From Stieleria magnilauensis (GTDB lineage Bacteria > Planctomycetota > Planctomycetia > Pirellulales > Pirellulaceae), in assembly GCA_007753675.1 (NCBI GenBank), contig CP036432.1:5926394-5990393 (forward strand): a stretch of 64,000 nucleotides of DNA. Reading direction: 5' to 3'. This document shows positions 45,068 to 54,445 of the stretch, one piece after another. Below the pieces are notes generated by a model. That model was given only the letters and a program-made list of their open reading frames with translations. It made no database searches and was not told the origin of the DNA. The position numbers and the translations under genes were made by a program. Each line of letters opens with the position of its first letter. The stretch's first letter is position 1.

Positions 45068-45797
45068 GATTGTTCCTCCTTGTCATCATAGCATCGAATG
45101 TAATCCATGTATTCCGGAAATGTGTAGATGCCGTTGACCTGTATCCAGTATCCGTGCCTCCCGTCGTTCGCGCGATGGGGACGGCTCAGGCCAATCCGCA
45201 GATAAAGCTCCCTCTGAGATTGCACGTGATAATTCATTTGCGCAATCGCGGACCGGACTCCCTGTATTTTTGAGGCTTGGTCGACGAACCCACGATCTGT
45301 AATGCTCACAAACGAGAACTGATTTCCACTTGTGTCCCAGAAACTCGCACGAATCTTCTTAGGATTGTAGCCGTCGCCAACAATCGAAAAACTCTGCGGA
45401 GATAGCTTGATCGTGATGATCGAGCGTGGGGGTTTACGCCCAGAGGAATACACTTCTCACGTTGCGGAAGGTCATGCTCGAAACCTTCCTGAATCGTCTT
45501 AAACAGTCCAGTCCGAAGAGCCGACCGAAACTCATCGCTGGAACACTTGTCGATATAGTTGAGATTCTCCCAAGTGGCGTCTTCAACGTGCGGCGGTGCT
45601 GCGTTGGAGGGAGTAAATTCACCTTCCAGAATTGCGCCGGGATGAATGTCGAGGCGTTCGCAGTCTGAGGCCAACAGGTACGGCGGGTAGGGCCGAATCA
45701 GCGTACCGTCATCCGTAACTCCGGCGGTACAGACATCCTTGCTGCCCTCTTTGAACCGAGTCAGATCGGTGATAATGATTCTCGTTTTCTCATCCAC
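45064..45797 (-). pseudogene. Dual-OB-domain protein, frameshifted
   Basis: The first part starts at 45797 (MDEKTRIIITDLTRFKEGSK), with RPYPPYLLASDCERLDIHPG following, and reads to ~45430. The C-terminal part continues in another frame (RSIITIKLSPQSFSIVGDG) to 45064. The break falls in a run of five C on the minus strand (45428-45432); adding one C gives a smooth IPLGVNPPRSIITI. This looks like the dual-OB (DuOB) family found beside DUF488 genes. The lesion could be real or a sequencing error, because both halves are well conserved in character and the gene couples tightly to the next. Confidence 0.7.
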
Positions 45798-46129
45798 TTG
45801 ATGCCTCCAGCGACAAAAACACGCCCAGAACGTCGATGTTCGCCTTTTCCAACATGTCAGCGAACACTTTCTCTCGATGCGTCAATATCGCATGTTTGCT
45901 CAATCACTGCCACCGATGCCGGTGCAAGAGCGACGTCGAATCAGAATCGAAAGCCTTGGTCGCGATTGCGAAGCCATCGGGCTGCCACGACAACACTGGG
46001 CAGCTTTCGCAACGAGGATCGATTCCGTGAACGCAACTGAACTGGCGCGTCAGTCAAACGTTCGAGGAATGATTTAGAAACTTGGTCGGTCACCCGACAG
46101 ATAGAGCGGGAATATACGCTCGATGGATT
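45798..46129. other. Gene-free stretch upstream of the dual-OB operon
   Basis: About 330 bp with no convincing coding sequence. It should hold the promoter of the dual-OB/DUF488 operon. I see no clear terminator or repeat. Confidence 0.45.
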
Positions 46130-46252
46130 GCCGGCTGCCTCAGCGGGTAATCGTGAAAGCATGAAAGGTTCAAGCGGAAAGGAAGGCTCATCGCCCACCG
46201 CCATCTCAGCAATCATCAGCCCAGTCAAAGGAGCTGTCAAAATTCCTGTATT
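46130..46252 (-). pseudogene. C-terminal fragment of a DAO-type FAD oxidoreductase
   Basis: The minus-strand frame reads NTGILTAPLTGLMIAEMAVG then EPSFPLEPFMLSRL, the usual C-terminus of glycine oxidase/D-amino-acid oxidase-type FAD enzymes (G-x-RNGIL-x-PLTG). Only ~40 residues remain. It abuts the MerR fragment at ~46255 with no spacer, which marks a deletion or recombination joint. Confidence 0.6.
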
Positions 46253-46259
46253 TTCTTGA

Positions 46260-46595
46260 TTGCAACGTTGGTTGCCGCCACGAATCACTTCGCGAAGCAC
46301 TGGAAATTACCGCCTCTACAGTGATGAATCCCTCAAGAAGTTGATGTTCATCCGCGCTGCTCAGGCAATTGGCTTCACGCTGGAAGACATCAAATCGCTG
46401 TTGGCTACCGAGAGTGGAAGGACGCCGACCTGCGGTAGTGTGCAGAATTTGATCGAGACTCGACTAACCGACATTGAAGACAAACGCAAAGACCTGCGGC
46501 ACGTTCGCAAAGTGTTGACGTCTGCGTTGCAGCAATGTCAGCAAAATCAGAAGTCCGACCGCTGCCATGTCGTTACCGAGCTTCAAGCGAAATAG
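46260..46595 (+). pseudogene. MerR-family regulator lacking its N-terminal helix
   Basis: The frame reads STGNYRLYSDESLKKLMFIR then AAQAIGFTLEDIKSLLA, the second half of a MerR DNA-binding domain, followed by a coiled-coil dimer helix (DIEDKRKDLRHVRKVLTSAL) and CQQNQKSDRCHV. Cys residues there and after RTPTCGSV could bind metal. The first helix-turn-helix (the KIGELA/RYYER part) is missing, with an in-frame stop just upstream. It is most likely a truncated, inactive gene; a TTG start at 46260 is the only start available. Confidence 0.7.
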
Positions 46596-46656
46596 TTTAA
46601 GACACAGAGTCGAACGAATCCGTTCTTCAATTAACGAACGAAACTGTGAGATAGCG

Positions 46657-47048
46657 ATGTCAGCGAAATTCTTTCGTGCCTCCCCGTACGCCGACGATGC
46701 GATGAACCTAACCGTTCGCAACGTCGACGAAGCGGTTCCGTTCTACGAATCGAAGATGGGATTCCGCGTTGCGTCCCGATCAGGTGACGACTGCCGTCGT
46801 GTCGTGCTTGAGCGTGACACGATTCAAATTGGACTGGCCGAGAATGGCGGCGATCCTTCTCTTGCGGCTGTTACTTTGAAGTCGACAATGTCGACGCGGC
46901 ACTAGCCGAACTTCAGGCGTGTGGCTTGAATCTAACGCCCGACATACAGACGCAAAAACATGGTGAAACCACCTTTCGGTTATTCTTCATCGTCGCTCCC
47001 GATGGCCTCTGCTACTGTGTCGGCGAGGCTCAACGAAAGACTGCATAG
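46657..47048 (+). pseudogene. VOC (glyoxalase/bleomycin-resistance) protein, frameshifted
   Basis: MSAKFFRASPYADDAMNLTV ... DEAVPFYESKMGFRVASRSG is the start of a VOC-fold protein. After GDPSLA the frame shifts near 46865, and the partner frame continues CYFEVDNVDAALAELQACG to an end at APDGLCYCVGEAQ. One missing G restores a ~130-residue protein. The sequence overlaps the remains of a methyltransferase on the other strand. Confidence 0.75.
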
Positions 47049-47398
47049 CTTGCAGACCAAATAGTCATCGCACCAGTCGACCAAAATCAGCCTGCCACCT
47101 TCACGAATCACACGGTGGATTTCGAGGAGTGACGATTGCGGCTCTGTAAAATAGTGAAAGCTATTGATGCAGAAGACGCAATCGAATTCACCATCAGGAA
47201 ACGGAAGTACTGTCACACATGCTTCGTGTAAGTCGACCTGCGATTCCACGTGCTTGGCCGCCGCTTGTTCCAGCATACGAGCACTGAGATCAACTCCTGC
47301 AATACGCAACTGCGGCTATTTCTCAAGCAATCGTCCAGTCAACTCTCCTGTCCCGCAGGGAATATTAAGACTCCGCTCACATCCAGCAAGTTCGAGTG
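46980..47398 (-). pseudogene. SAM-dependent methyltransferase remnant
   Basis: The minus strand encodes IPCGTGELTGRLLEK, an in-frame TAG, then QLRIAGVDLSARMLEQAAAK and FDCVFCINSFHYF with EGGRLILVDWCDD. These are class I methyltransferase motifs I to VI. The N-terminus is cut at the border with the copper region, there is an internal stop, and the C-terminus is replaced after VDWCDDYL. It is a decayed fragment. Confidence 0.75.
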
Positions 47399-47461
47399 AC
47401 CATTCGGTTTACAACAGCACCTAAACGTAGTACCTGTTCTATCGACAGGAGCTTTTATTCA

Positions 47462-49312
47462 ATGATACGATTACCGAGAAACCGTGCTCAAGCGCGGCAC
47501 GGCATCACGCGCAGGCGATTTGTTACCACATCAAGTTTGGCATGCGCCTCACTTGCACTCAATGGATGCTCTGCCCTTGGCGGCGTGAAAAACATTTCAC
47601 GCCGCCAAGAGTGGGGAGCAGCAGATATTGTCGTAGAACGTCGACCTGTGGGCATTGAAGGTCGTAGTTGTGAGGCCGTCACATTGAACGGTTCAGTTCC
47701 AGGCCCAACCTTGCGATACAGAGAGGGAGAAACGGCTACGATACGCGTACAGAATCGACTCGATGTGGACACCTCCGTCCACTGGCACGGACTGATTCTG
47801 CCGCCGAACATGGACGGCGTGCCCGGTGTAAGCTTCCGAGGTATCGCACCAGGCGAGACTTTTACCTACCACTTTCCGATTCGTCAGAGCGGCACATACT
47901 GGTATCACAGCCACTCGGGATTTCAGGAACAGCTCGGCATGTTTGGAGCCCTTGTAATTGAACCTGTCGAAAACGATCCCATCGAATCGGATGTTGAGCA
48001 CGTTGTATTGCTCTCCGACTGGACTTTCGAGGATCCAATGCGAATTCTTGCTCGGTTAAAGAAGAAGGCAGGCTACTACAATTTCCAAAAGCCAACGATA
48101 GCAGCGGACGGACTCGGGGCAATTCTAGCGAATCGAACAACATGGGGACGCATGCGGATGGACCCCACTGACATTTCTGACGTCACTGGCGCGAGCTACA
48201 CGTTTTTGATGAATGGAATGGGGCCGGAGTCAAATTGGACTGGGCTGTATGAGGCGGGGCAGACGGTCAGATTGAGGCTTGTCAACGCTGCAGCTGCAAG
48301 CTATTTCGACGTAAGTATTCCTGGACTCGCGATGACCGTTGTTCAGGCCGATGGCCAAAACATTGAGCCGGTCACGGTCGACGAACTGCGAATTTCAATC
48401 GCGGAGACCTACGATGTCTTGGTTCGCCCAAAGGAAAATCGTGCCTACACGTTGTTCGCCGAATCTATGGACAGAAGTGGCTACGCGCGAGGCACGCTGG
48501 CACCACAAATGGGAATGTCGGCGGAGATTCCCTTACCACGCAAACGTCCATTACTGGGGATGCAGGACATGGGTATGGCAGGAATGGCCAGCATGAACAT
48601 GGCGCAAGCGAAGTCAGTAATCCCGGGTAAGGGCATGGGACGGATGCAAGAACAGTCTGCAATAAGTAACACGGAGATAGCGAGGAAAACAACAAGTGGC
48701 CAGAAAATGTCCGGTACAAAAGTCGGACACGGGAAAGAAATACCAACGTGGGCTCAACCCGTCCCGCACAATTTGGACAACCACGGCCCAGCAAACACAA
48801 ATATCCCGGACTCCACAAAAGGTCGACTCGACCAGCCAGGTATCGGCCTTGACGACGCAGAGCACCGCGTACTTGTTTACACCGACTTGAGGCGACTTGT
48901 GCCCGCTGATGTCCAGGTTGAACCAGAACGTGAAATCGAGATGCACCTGACTGGCAACATGGAAAAATACATCTGGGGCTTTGACGGCAAGAAATACTCG
49001 GAATCTTCTGAGCCGGTTCAGTTCCGTTATGGCGAGCGGCTACGCATCACTTTCGTGAACGATACGATGATGAACCACCCGATCCACTTACACGGAATGT
49101 GGATGGAGCTGGTAAACGGGGCTGGCAAGCACCAGCCGCGAAAACACACCGTGAATGTAAAGCCAGCAGAGCGAGTGTCATTGGATGTCACCGTCGACGC
49201 GATCGGCAAATGGGCGATGCACTGCCACATACTGTACCACATGGATTCTGGAATGTTCCGCGTCGTTGAGGTGACTGAATCGCCACAAACGGAGATAGAC
49301 GATGTTTCGTAG
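47462..49312 (+). CDS. copA: CopA-type periplasmic multicopper oxidase
   Basis: 616 residues from MIRLPRNRAQARHGITRRRF. The twin-arginine motif TRRRFVTTS and a lipobox-like ALNGCSALG give export by the Tat route. Copper ligands are visible: VHWHGLILPP, YWYHSHSGF, HPIHLHGMW and MHCHILYHMDSGM, covering the T1 and T2/T3 sites. A Met-rich stretch (MGMAGMASMNMAQAK) near residue 375 is typical of copper-resistance oxidases. It oxidises Cu(I) to less toxic Cu(II). copB overlaps its 3' end by 11 bp. A perfect 15-bp hairpin lies in the coding sequence right after the signal peptide. Confidence 0.93.
   Translation: MIRLPRNRAQARHGITRRRFVTTSSLACASLALNGCSALGGVKNISRRQEWGAADIVVERRPVGIEGRSCEAVTLNGSVPGPTLRYREGETATIRVQNRLDVDTSVHWHGLILPPNMDGVPGVSFRGIAPGETFTYHFPIRQSGTYWYHSHSGFQEQLGMFGALVIEPVENDPIESDVEHVVLLSDWTFEDPMRILARLKKKAGYYNFQKPTIAADGLGAILANRTTWGRMRMDPTDISDVTGASYTFLMNGMGPESNWTGLYEAGQTVRLRLVNAAAASYFDVSIPGLAMTVVQADGQNIEPVTVDELRISIAETYDVLVRPKENRAYTLFAESMDRSGYARGTLAPQMGMSAEIPLPRKRPLLGMQDMGMAGMASMNMAQAKSVIPGKGMGRMQEQSAISNTEIARKTTSGQKMSGTKVGHGKEIPTWAQPVPHNLDNHGPANTNIPDSTKGRLDQPGIGLDDAEHRVLVYTDLRRLVPADVQVEPEREIEMHLTGNMEKYIWGFDGKKYSESSEPVQFRYGERLRITFVNDTMMNHPIHLHGMWMELVNGAGKHQPRKHTVNVKPAERVSLDVTVDAIGKWAMHCHILYHMDSGMFRVVEVTESPQTEIDDVS
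47576..47609 (+). repeat. Perfect 15-bp hairpin inside copA
   Basis: CTTGGCGGCGTGAAA (47576-47590), loop AACA, then its exact reverse complement (47595-47609). It codes for residues around ALGGVKNISRRQ at the signal-peptide cleavage region. The stem is strong enough to slow transcription or translation, though no T-run follows. Confidence 0.8.
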
Positions 49313-50198
49313 ATGCGCAGGGGGCATTCTAGCGCTCAATTCGTTGGCGTTACTCTTTGGATGCGGATCACAGCGGGGCGCAATGACTCGACTCGACGAG
49401 ATACCCCGTGACCCAGCCGTTCAGACGCTATCACAAACCTCAGCACTGGAAAAAGTCGAGCCAGATACGTCACCCCCGCAGACCTCACTGCAATTCGATT
49501 CACGAGTTCAGGAGCCCGCGAATGACTGGCCGCTGCCGGTTCATGACGACGGGTATTTTACATTTTTACGTGCCGAGCAGCTGGAGTATCGGCTCCGCGA
49601 CGACGGACCTGATGCCGCCCGATGGGAAACACAAGGCTGGTTCGGAACAGACTATCAGAAGCTCTGGGTGAAATCCGAAGGCGAGCAGTCGTTGCGAGGG
49701 CAGTCGGAGGGGGAATTTGAGATTCAATCGCTATACAGCAAACTAGTGGCACCCTTCTGGGACTTCCAGATAGGGGCGAGATATGACCGCCGTTGGGGGC
49801 CAGGTCCAAGCAAAGACCGTTGGTTCGGAGTCGTTGGCGTGCAGGGGTTTGCACCGTACGAATTTGAAACGGAGCTGGCGTTATTCGTTAGTGAGGACGC
49901 TGATGTTTCTGCTAGGCTCACCGCAACCACGGATTTTCTGATCACCCAAAGACTGATCATGCAGCCAAGACTGGAAGCAGAGGTTGCTGTACAGGATGTC
50001 GCCGAACTTCAGGTAGGACAAGGACTAAACTACCTCGATATGGGCCTAAGGTTTCGATATGAAATTAAGAGGGAATTTGCTCCGTACATCGGCGTCAATT
50101 GGAAGAGAAGCTTGGGACAGACTGCAACTCTCGTCCAGGATGACGGAGGTCAAGTGAGTAACGTTGCCGCTGTTTTTGGGGTGACCGTCTGGTTCTAA
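49302..50198 (+). CDS. copB: CopB-type outer-membrane copper resistance protein
   Basis: 298 residues. The start (LNSLALLFGCGSQRG) looks like a lipoprotein signal peptide. The rest matches CopB/PcoB: QLEYRLRDDGPDAARWETQG, AFLVKSEGEQ-like LWVKSEGEQSLRGQSEGE and ARYDRRWGPGPSKDRWFGVV, then alternating beta strands ending in VFGVTVWF, the aromatic C-terminus of an outer-membrane barrel. It overlaps copA by 11 bp and surely shares its transcript. Confidence 0.92.
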   Translation: MFRRCAGGILALNSLALLFGCGSQRGAMTRLDEIPRDPAVQTLSQTSALEKVEPDTSPPQTSLQFDSRVQEPANDWPLPVHDDGYFTFLRAEQLEYRLRDDGPDAARWETQGWFGTDYQKLWVKSEGEQSLRGQSEGEFEIQSLYSKLVAPFWDFQIGARYDRRWGPGPSKDRWFGVVGVQGFAPYEFETELALFVSEDADVSARLTATTDFLITQRLIMQPRLEAEVAVQDVAELQVGQGLNYLDMGLRFRYEIKREFAPYIGVNWKRSLGQTATLVQDDGGQVSNVAAVFGVTVWF

Positions 50199-50469
50199 AG
50201 TGGATGTCGGCGCAATGGGCCATAATTGACGCTAATCGCTGAATCCCGCTTGCAATCGCCATGCTGGTGTTACGGAGCGCGACACGCGACGCCGTTGATG
50301 CATTCACTATCGTTAGATTTGAGAAAAGTTCACATGTCCCAGCGCGTTGTTGTCCTCATGCAGCGGTGATTATCGATTCACGTTCGCACTGGTACACCTT
50401 GCGATGCCGAAAGCCAGTTTCGGCAGTTTGACAATCGACATTATGAATCGCGAGTTCGTTATGGTCGTG

Positions 50470-51162
50470 CTACGCAGCAACCCCAAAGAGCATGCCAATT
50501 CCAGCAGTCGCGGCCATTGCTAAAGCACCCCAGAATGTAACTCGTGCAACTGCGTTTGAAACTGGTGCGCCGCCTGCGTTTGCTGAGACGCCGCCTAGCA
50601 AAGCCAAGAACAATAGTGACAACACAGTCACGATGACCGAGATCATCTTTTCGGGCGAGAAAAACGCGGCGGCAAGCGGTAAAGTGGCACCAACCGCAAA
50701 GCTGGCGGCCGAAGCCAGCGCGGCCTGAACTGGACGAGCTGTAGTGATTTCCGAGATTCCTAGCTCGTCCCTTGCGTGAGCCCCCAAAGCATCGTGGGCA
50801 GTTAGCTGTTGGGCCACCTGCCGAGCCAGAGCTTCATCCAAACCACGTTCAACGTAGATAGCCGCAAGTTCGTCGAGTTCGGCAATCGGCGTCGACGCTA
50901 GCTCCTCTCGCTCTCGTGCTATGTCGGCATTCTCCGTATCAGACTGAGAACTGACTGAAACGTACTCACCAGCCGCCATCGACATAGCACCAGCGACCAT
51001 TCCAGCAGCACCGGCAATCATAATATTGTTATGATTCGATTCGGCGGCGGCAACTCCGACGACCAGACTAGCCGTTGATACGATACCATCGTTCGCTCCT
51101 AGGACTGCAGCGCGTAACCAACCGATTCGATCTGTGCGATGTGTTTCGGAATGTCTCATCAT
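50470..51162 (-). CDS. VIT1/CCC1-family metal transporter
   Basis: 230 residues. RIGWLRAAVLGANDGIVSTA near the N-terminus and GMVAGAMSMAAGEYVSVSSQ are hallmarks of the family. Five hydrophobic segments can be seen, with a soluble acidic insert (EREELASTPIAELDELAAIY) in the middle. Known members move Fe(II) or Mn(II) out of the cytoplasm. It is in a copper cluster, so it may serve metal balance under copper stress; that is inference. It is convergent with copB. Confidence 0.9.
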   Translation of the reverse strand: MMRHSETHRTDRIGWLRAAVLGANDGIVSTASLVVGVAAAESNHNNIMIAGAAGMVAGAMSMAAGEYVSVSSQSDTENADIAREREELASTPIAELDELAAIYVERGLDEALARQVAQQLTAHDALGAHARDELGISEITTARPVQAALASAASFAVGATLPLAAAFFSPEKMISVIVTVLSLLFLALLGGVSANAGGAPVSNAVARVTFWGALAMAATAGIGMLFGVAA

Positions 51163-51474
51163 CTACACATACTCCAGACAAAATGGGCAGGCAATCCTCT
51201 ATTACTTCGCGACTGCATCCGACGAAAAACAACTCCGCTACTTCACCTTGCATAAGTCGTGAGACGTTGATTCTGCTCAACCATGACAGCGAGTCTATTT
51301 TGGCGTCGCTGGCTGCTGCAATCGTGGTCGTTCTTATCACCCTGAGGGTCGTGTCGCGGCATCACCCAAGAAGTCACCAACAGCAAGTCCCGAATGTCAC
51401 GACTTGTGACCGGGCATTTGCATCCGCATCGAGTTGCCATAGAGATTCAACGGAGTGCTCAAGTGTGGCGGAAT
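51163..51474. other. Gap between multicopper oxidase and VIT gene
   Basis: 312 bp without a convincing gene. It must contain the VIT promoter and the 3' end of the oxidase transcript. I see no palindrome like the one upstream of the TolC and P-type ATPase genes. Confidence 0.45.
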
Positions 51475-52896
51475 CTAACCTTTTTGTTTCATTTTCATGT
51501 CACCGTGATTCATGTTGGGCATGTTCATTTGCCCTGACTGATGTTTTGCAGTGCCGTCTTCCGAAAAGAGGCTTGCACCGACCGGGATCGGATCGTTGGT
51601 TTGTGTAATCTTTGTGTACAAAGGTTCCGGCAAAACTCGGATAACAGTGAACATGCCTTTGCTGCCCATGAACCACTTGTCAGCCATGCCGTGGGTTTCC
51701 CGGGGGCCCATCAGTTTTTTCATCATCGATGAATTCATGGGCTTCTTACCCTGCATCAATTGCGGGAACGCTGGAACGTCTTTGTATTCATCCAAACTTG
51801 GGTCGCGAATGTGCGGCCCAACCTGACTAGTCATATGGTTTGCCGTATGGTGAAACATGTGACAATGCATCACCCAATCGCCTGGGTTATTCGCCACGAA
51901 TTCAACTTCGCGAATTTCTCCGATCCCGATTCGCACGGTATTCAGCGGCATCCATGCTGTCTCGGGAATACGTCCTCCTTCTGTTCCCGTTAACCAACCA
52001 GTATGGCCGTGAAAGTGCAGCGGATGCTGATGAAGGGTGCTGAAATTGAAGAATCGCAGTCGCACTCGTGAGCCTAGCTTCACTAACAGTGGCGTGGTGT
52101 ATGGCCCGCAACGACCGTTGATCGTCAAGTAATTCCAGTCCATTGCCATTGTATTCACGACGTCGCTGTTGGAAGCAATGTTAAACTGTTGCAGCAACAG
52201 GCCAAAATCATAGTCGACTGCCGGACTCGGTGCTATTTTGGGATAGCTGACCAACATTCCGATGGAGCCGGCCGCCTCCTGCATGCCGACGTGCGCATGG
52301 TATGCCATGCTGATGGCCTGATGAACTGTAAATTCATAGACCATTGTTCCTCCCGCCGGAATCATTTTCTGGGTAATGAACGGGATGCCGTCCATGTCGT
52401 TGGGACATTCAAGGCCATGCCAATGGATCGTCGTGGCTTCTGGAAGTTCGTTGTGAACGACAACTCGAACACGATCGCCTTCGATGACTTCGATTGTCGG
52501 CCCGGGCATCGAACCATTGTATCCGTAGAAATTGAATGTTTGGCCTGGTAATAGCTCCCGCTTGACCGGCATTGGACGAAGATGGAACTCCTTGACTCCG
52601 TTCACCATGGTAAAGGGGAGTTTTTCGAGATCAGGAGTGGTCATCGGAACGGGTTCCAGATTTTCCCCGCGATAACCAGAAACCAGTTTGCCTCGATCCG
52701 TTGGGCTTCCTAAGGGGCCGCCAGTTCCCGCATGCATGCGCGGAAACTCTTGTGACGAACCGCTCATCTTGTGCCCCAAATGTTCGCCGTGCTGTGGGGG
52801 AACGTCTTGCGCACTTGCACGCCCTATCGCGAATAGTCCGGCTAATGCAGCGGCACTTTGAGCGATAAATCCCCGACGCTGTTCTGGGTTTGTCAT
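51475..52896 (-). CDS. Second multicopper oxidase, Tat-like export
   Basis: 473 residues from MTNPEQRRGFIAQSAAALAG; an upstream in-frame start at 53031 is less likely. The QRRGFIAQ segment is a near twin-arginine signal, with AIGRASAQD as the probable cleavage site. Copper ligands appear as TIHWHGLECPNDMDG, YHAHVGMQEAAG, HQHPLHFHGHTGW and WVMHCHMFHHTANHM. The C-terminus is Met/His-rich (MNMPNMNHGDMKMKQ), a likely copper-binding tail. It lies 97 bp downstream of the TolC-type gene on the same strand. Confidence 0.9.
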   Translation of the reverse strand: MTNPEQRRGFIAQSAAALAGLFAIGRASAQDVPPQHGEHLGHKMSGSSQEFPRMHAGTGGPLGSPTDRGKLVSGYRGENLEPVPMTTPDLEKLPFTMVNGVKEFHLRPMPVKRELLPGQTFNFYGYNGSMPGPTIEVIEGDRVRVVVHNELPEATTIHWHGLECPNDMDGIPFITQKMIPAGGTMVYEFTVHQAISMAYHAHVGMQEAAGSIGMLVSYPKIAPSPAVDYDFGLLLQQFNIASNSDVVNTMAMDWNYLTINGRCGPYTTPLLVKLGSRVRLRFFNFSTLHQHPLHFHGHTGWLTGTEGGRIPETAWMPLNTVRIGIGEIREVEFVANNPGDWVMHCHMFHHTANHMTSQVGPHIRDPSLDEYKDVPAFPQLMQGKKPMNSSMMKKLMGPRETHGMADKWFMGSKGMFTVIRVLPEPLYTKITQTNDPIPVGASLFSEDGTAKHQSGQMNMPNMNHGDMKMKQKG

Positions 52897-52993
52897 CTCT
52901 AATCTCACGTTTGTTTGTTGTAGAAATCTGGATACGATGAATGACGCATCCAGCCACAGTGCTGATGCGGGTGCGGATGAATACTTGCGTGGG

Positions 52994-54445
52994 CTATCTA
53001 GGCTTGGCAACCGCATCAATGTGCCCCGCACCCACCGGTGGCGGAGGTGTCATCAGCCCGCCAGTGAGCAGCATACCGCGAACTGCCACATCGTTCTGGC
53101 GGTACATCACCAAGTTTCTGGTTTGTTCAGCCTGCAAAGTCAGGTACATCCGTTGAGCCATCAGAACGTCCGGCCAAGCTGCACGTCGCGCCCTGTAATT
53201 GTCGTCGAGCATCTCATAAGCCTTTTTGGCTTTTGGCAGCATGGCTGCGTCATAATCCACGACACGCTTCCACGAGGTTTGGTAGTCGCGAAACTGCGTC
53301 GCGAGCCGCGTGCGTAATTCCAGTTGCAAACGCTGAGCCTCGGCATGAGACTGCGATAGGTCTGCCTGTGCCTGTTGGATCGTTCCCTTATTCCGGTCGA
53401 AGAGTGGAATCGGCAGTCCCACGTTGAAAGTCGTTTGAGTTGTGTCGGTAACAGGTGTATGAATTGTCGCTACGTCGAACAATAGATTCGGAATCGGTTC
53501 GACCCGTTCACGTTCGACCGTAATTCTGTCGTGCTGAATTCTTTGATTCGCGGCCTGTATCTCAGGGCTCGATGCCATCAATTGCGACAAAGCCGTTTCC
53601 CAGTCAAGTGGCTGCTGGTCCGGCTCGATTACCCCATTGAGAATTCCGGGCATCAGCTCTGGAGACCCAGTGAGGTCAACGAGCAGTCGCCAAGCATGTT
53701 CAAATTCATTTTCCACCGCGTTGAGGTTGAGCCTGTCTCGTTGCAAATCAACTTCCGCGGTGAGTAGCCCCGCTTGGTTGGTTTGCCCAAGATTCAGCAT
53801 TTCCTGGTAGGTCTGCACCCTGTCCTCGCCGTTTGCGAGGATTTCACGTTGAATTCCTACGAGGCGTTGAGCCGCGAGTGCCTGATAAAACTGCGATCGA
53901 ACATCATTGAGTATCCGATGTTGCTGAGCGTGAAAGTTCGTACGGGCAATCTTTGCTCGTTGACACCACTTCTCTCTGCTCAATCTTAGTTTTCCGCCCG
54001 TGACGAACTCTTGCGCAATGAATCCTCCGTTCCATGTCTCGTCACGCCCAGCCGCAATACTGTCGTATTCCCCGGAGTAACCAACGACCGGATTGGGGTA
54101 CAGTCCCGCTTGATAGGCAGCACCCTGCGCCGCAGTAACCTGCGATTGGGCCTGTTGCAATGTCGGATTTCCTGACATCGCCATCGCCTCAAAATCGCTT
54201 AGCGAGTACGGCACCTCACTCTCGAACGTCTCCCCTGAAATCACGGCAGGGAGTTCGTTGGGCTCTTCGTAGGAAACAAGCTCTGCGTTTATGGCAGTGT
54301 CTTCAGCACCTGTTTCAACGTCGGTGATGGACGTCTCAACTGCTGCCGGTCTGAATTGATTCGTGCGTCGGTCTGATTTAACGGTGGCACATCCACAGAC
54401 TACCGCCATGCAACATGCCAAGATAATGAGTCGGTCGCCAATCAT
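52994..54445 (-). CDS. TolC-family outer-membrane efflux lipoprotein
   Basis: 483 residues from MIGDRLIILACCMAVVCGCA, with a lipobox-type Cys near residue 19. The OEP repeats are visible: AMSGNPTLQQAQSQVTAAQG begins the first and ASSPEIQAANQRIQHDRITV the second, with long coiled-coil-type helices. It should form the outer-membrane duct of a heavy-metal efflux pump, but no inner-membrane RND or fusion-protein gene is in the window. The promoter region holds a 17-bp palindrome shared with the P-type ATPase gene. Confidence 0.9.
   Translation of the reverse strand: MIGDRLIILACCMAVVCGCATVKSDRRTNQFRPAAVETSITDVETGAEDTAINAELVSYEEPNELPAVISGETFESEVPYSLSDFEAMAMSGNPTLQQAQSQVTAAQGAAYQAGLYPNPVVGYSGEYDSIAAGRDETWNGGFIAQEFVTGGKLRLSREKWCQRAKIARTNFHAQQHRILNDVRSQFYQALAAQRLVGIQREILANGEDRVQTYQEMLNLGQTNQAGLLTAEVDLQRDRLNLNAVENEFEHAWRLLVDLTGSPELMPGILNGVIEPDQQPLDWETALSQLMASSPEIQAANQRIQHDRITVERERVEPIPNLLFDVATIHTPVTDTTQTTFNVGLPIPLFDRNKGTIQQAQADLSQSHAEAQRLQLELRTRLATQFRDYQTSWKRVVDYDAAMLPKAKKAYEMLDDNYRARRAAWPDVLMAQRMYLTLQAEQTRNLVMYRQNDVAVRGMLLTGGLMTPPPPVGAGHIDAVAKPR

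Noticed and set aside
47433..47449. CCTGT-N7-ACAGG palindrome just before copA as a third copper operator
   Set aside because: The arm sequence differs from ATACC/GGTAT and it overlaps the ribosome-binding site; the support is too weak to call it an operator.
51075..51608. Plus-strand frame of 177 codons between VIT and oxidase genes
   Set aside because: It overlaps the starts and ends of two convincing minus-strand genes, and its composition looks like shadow sequence.
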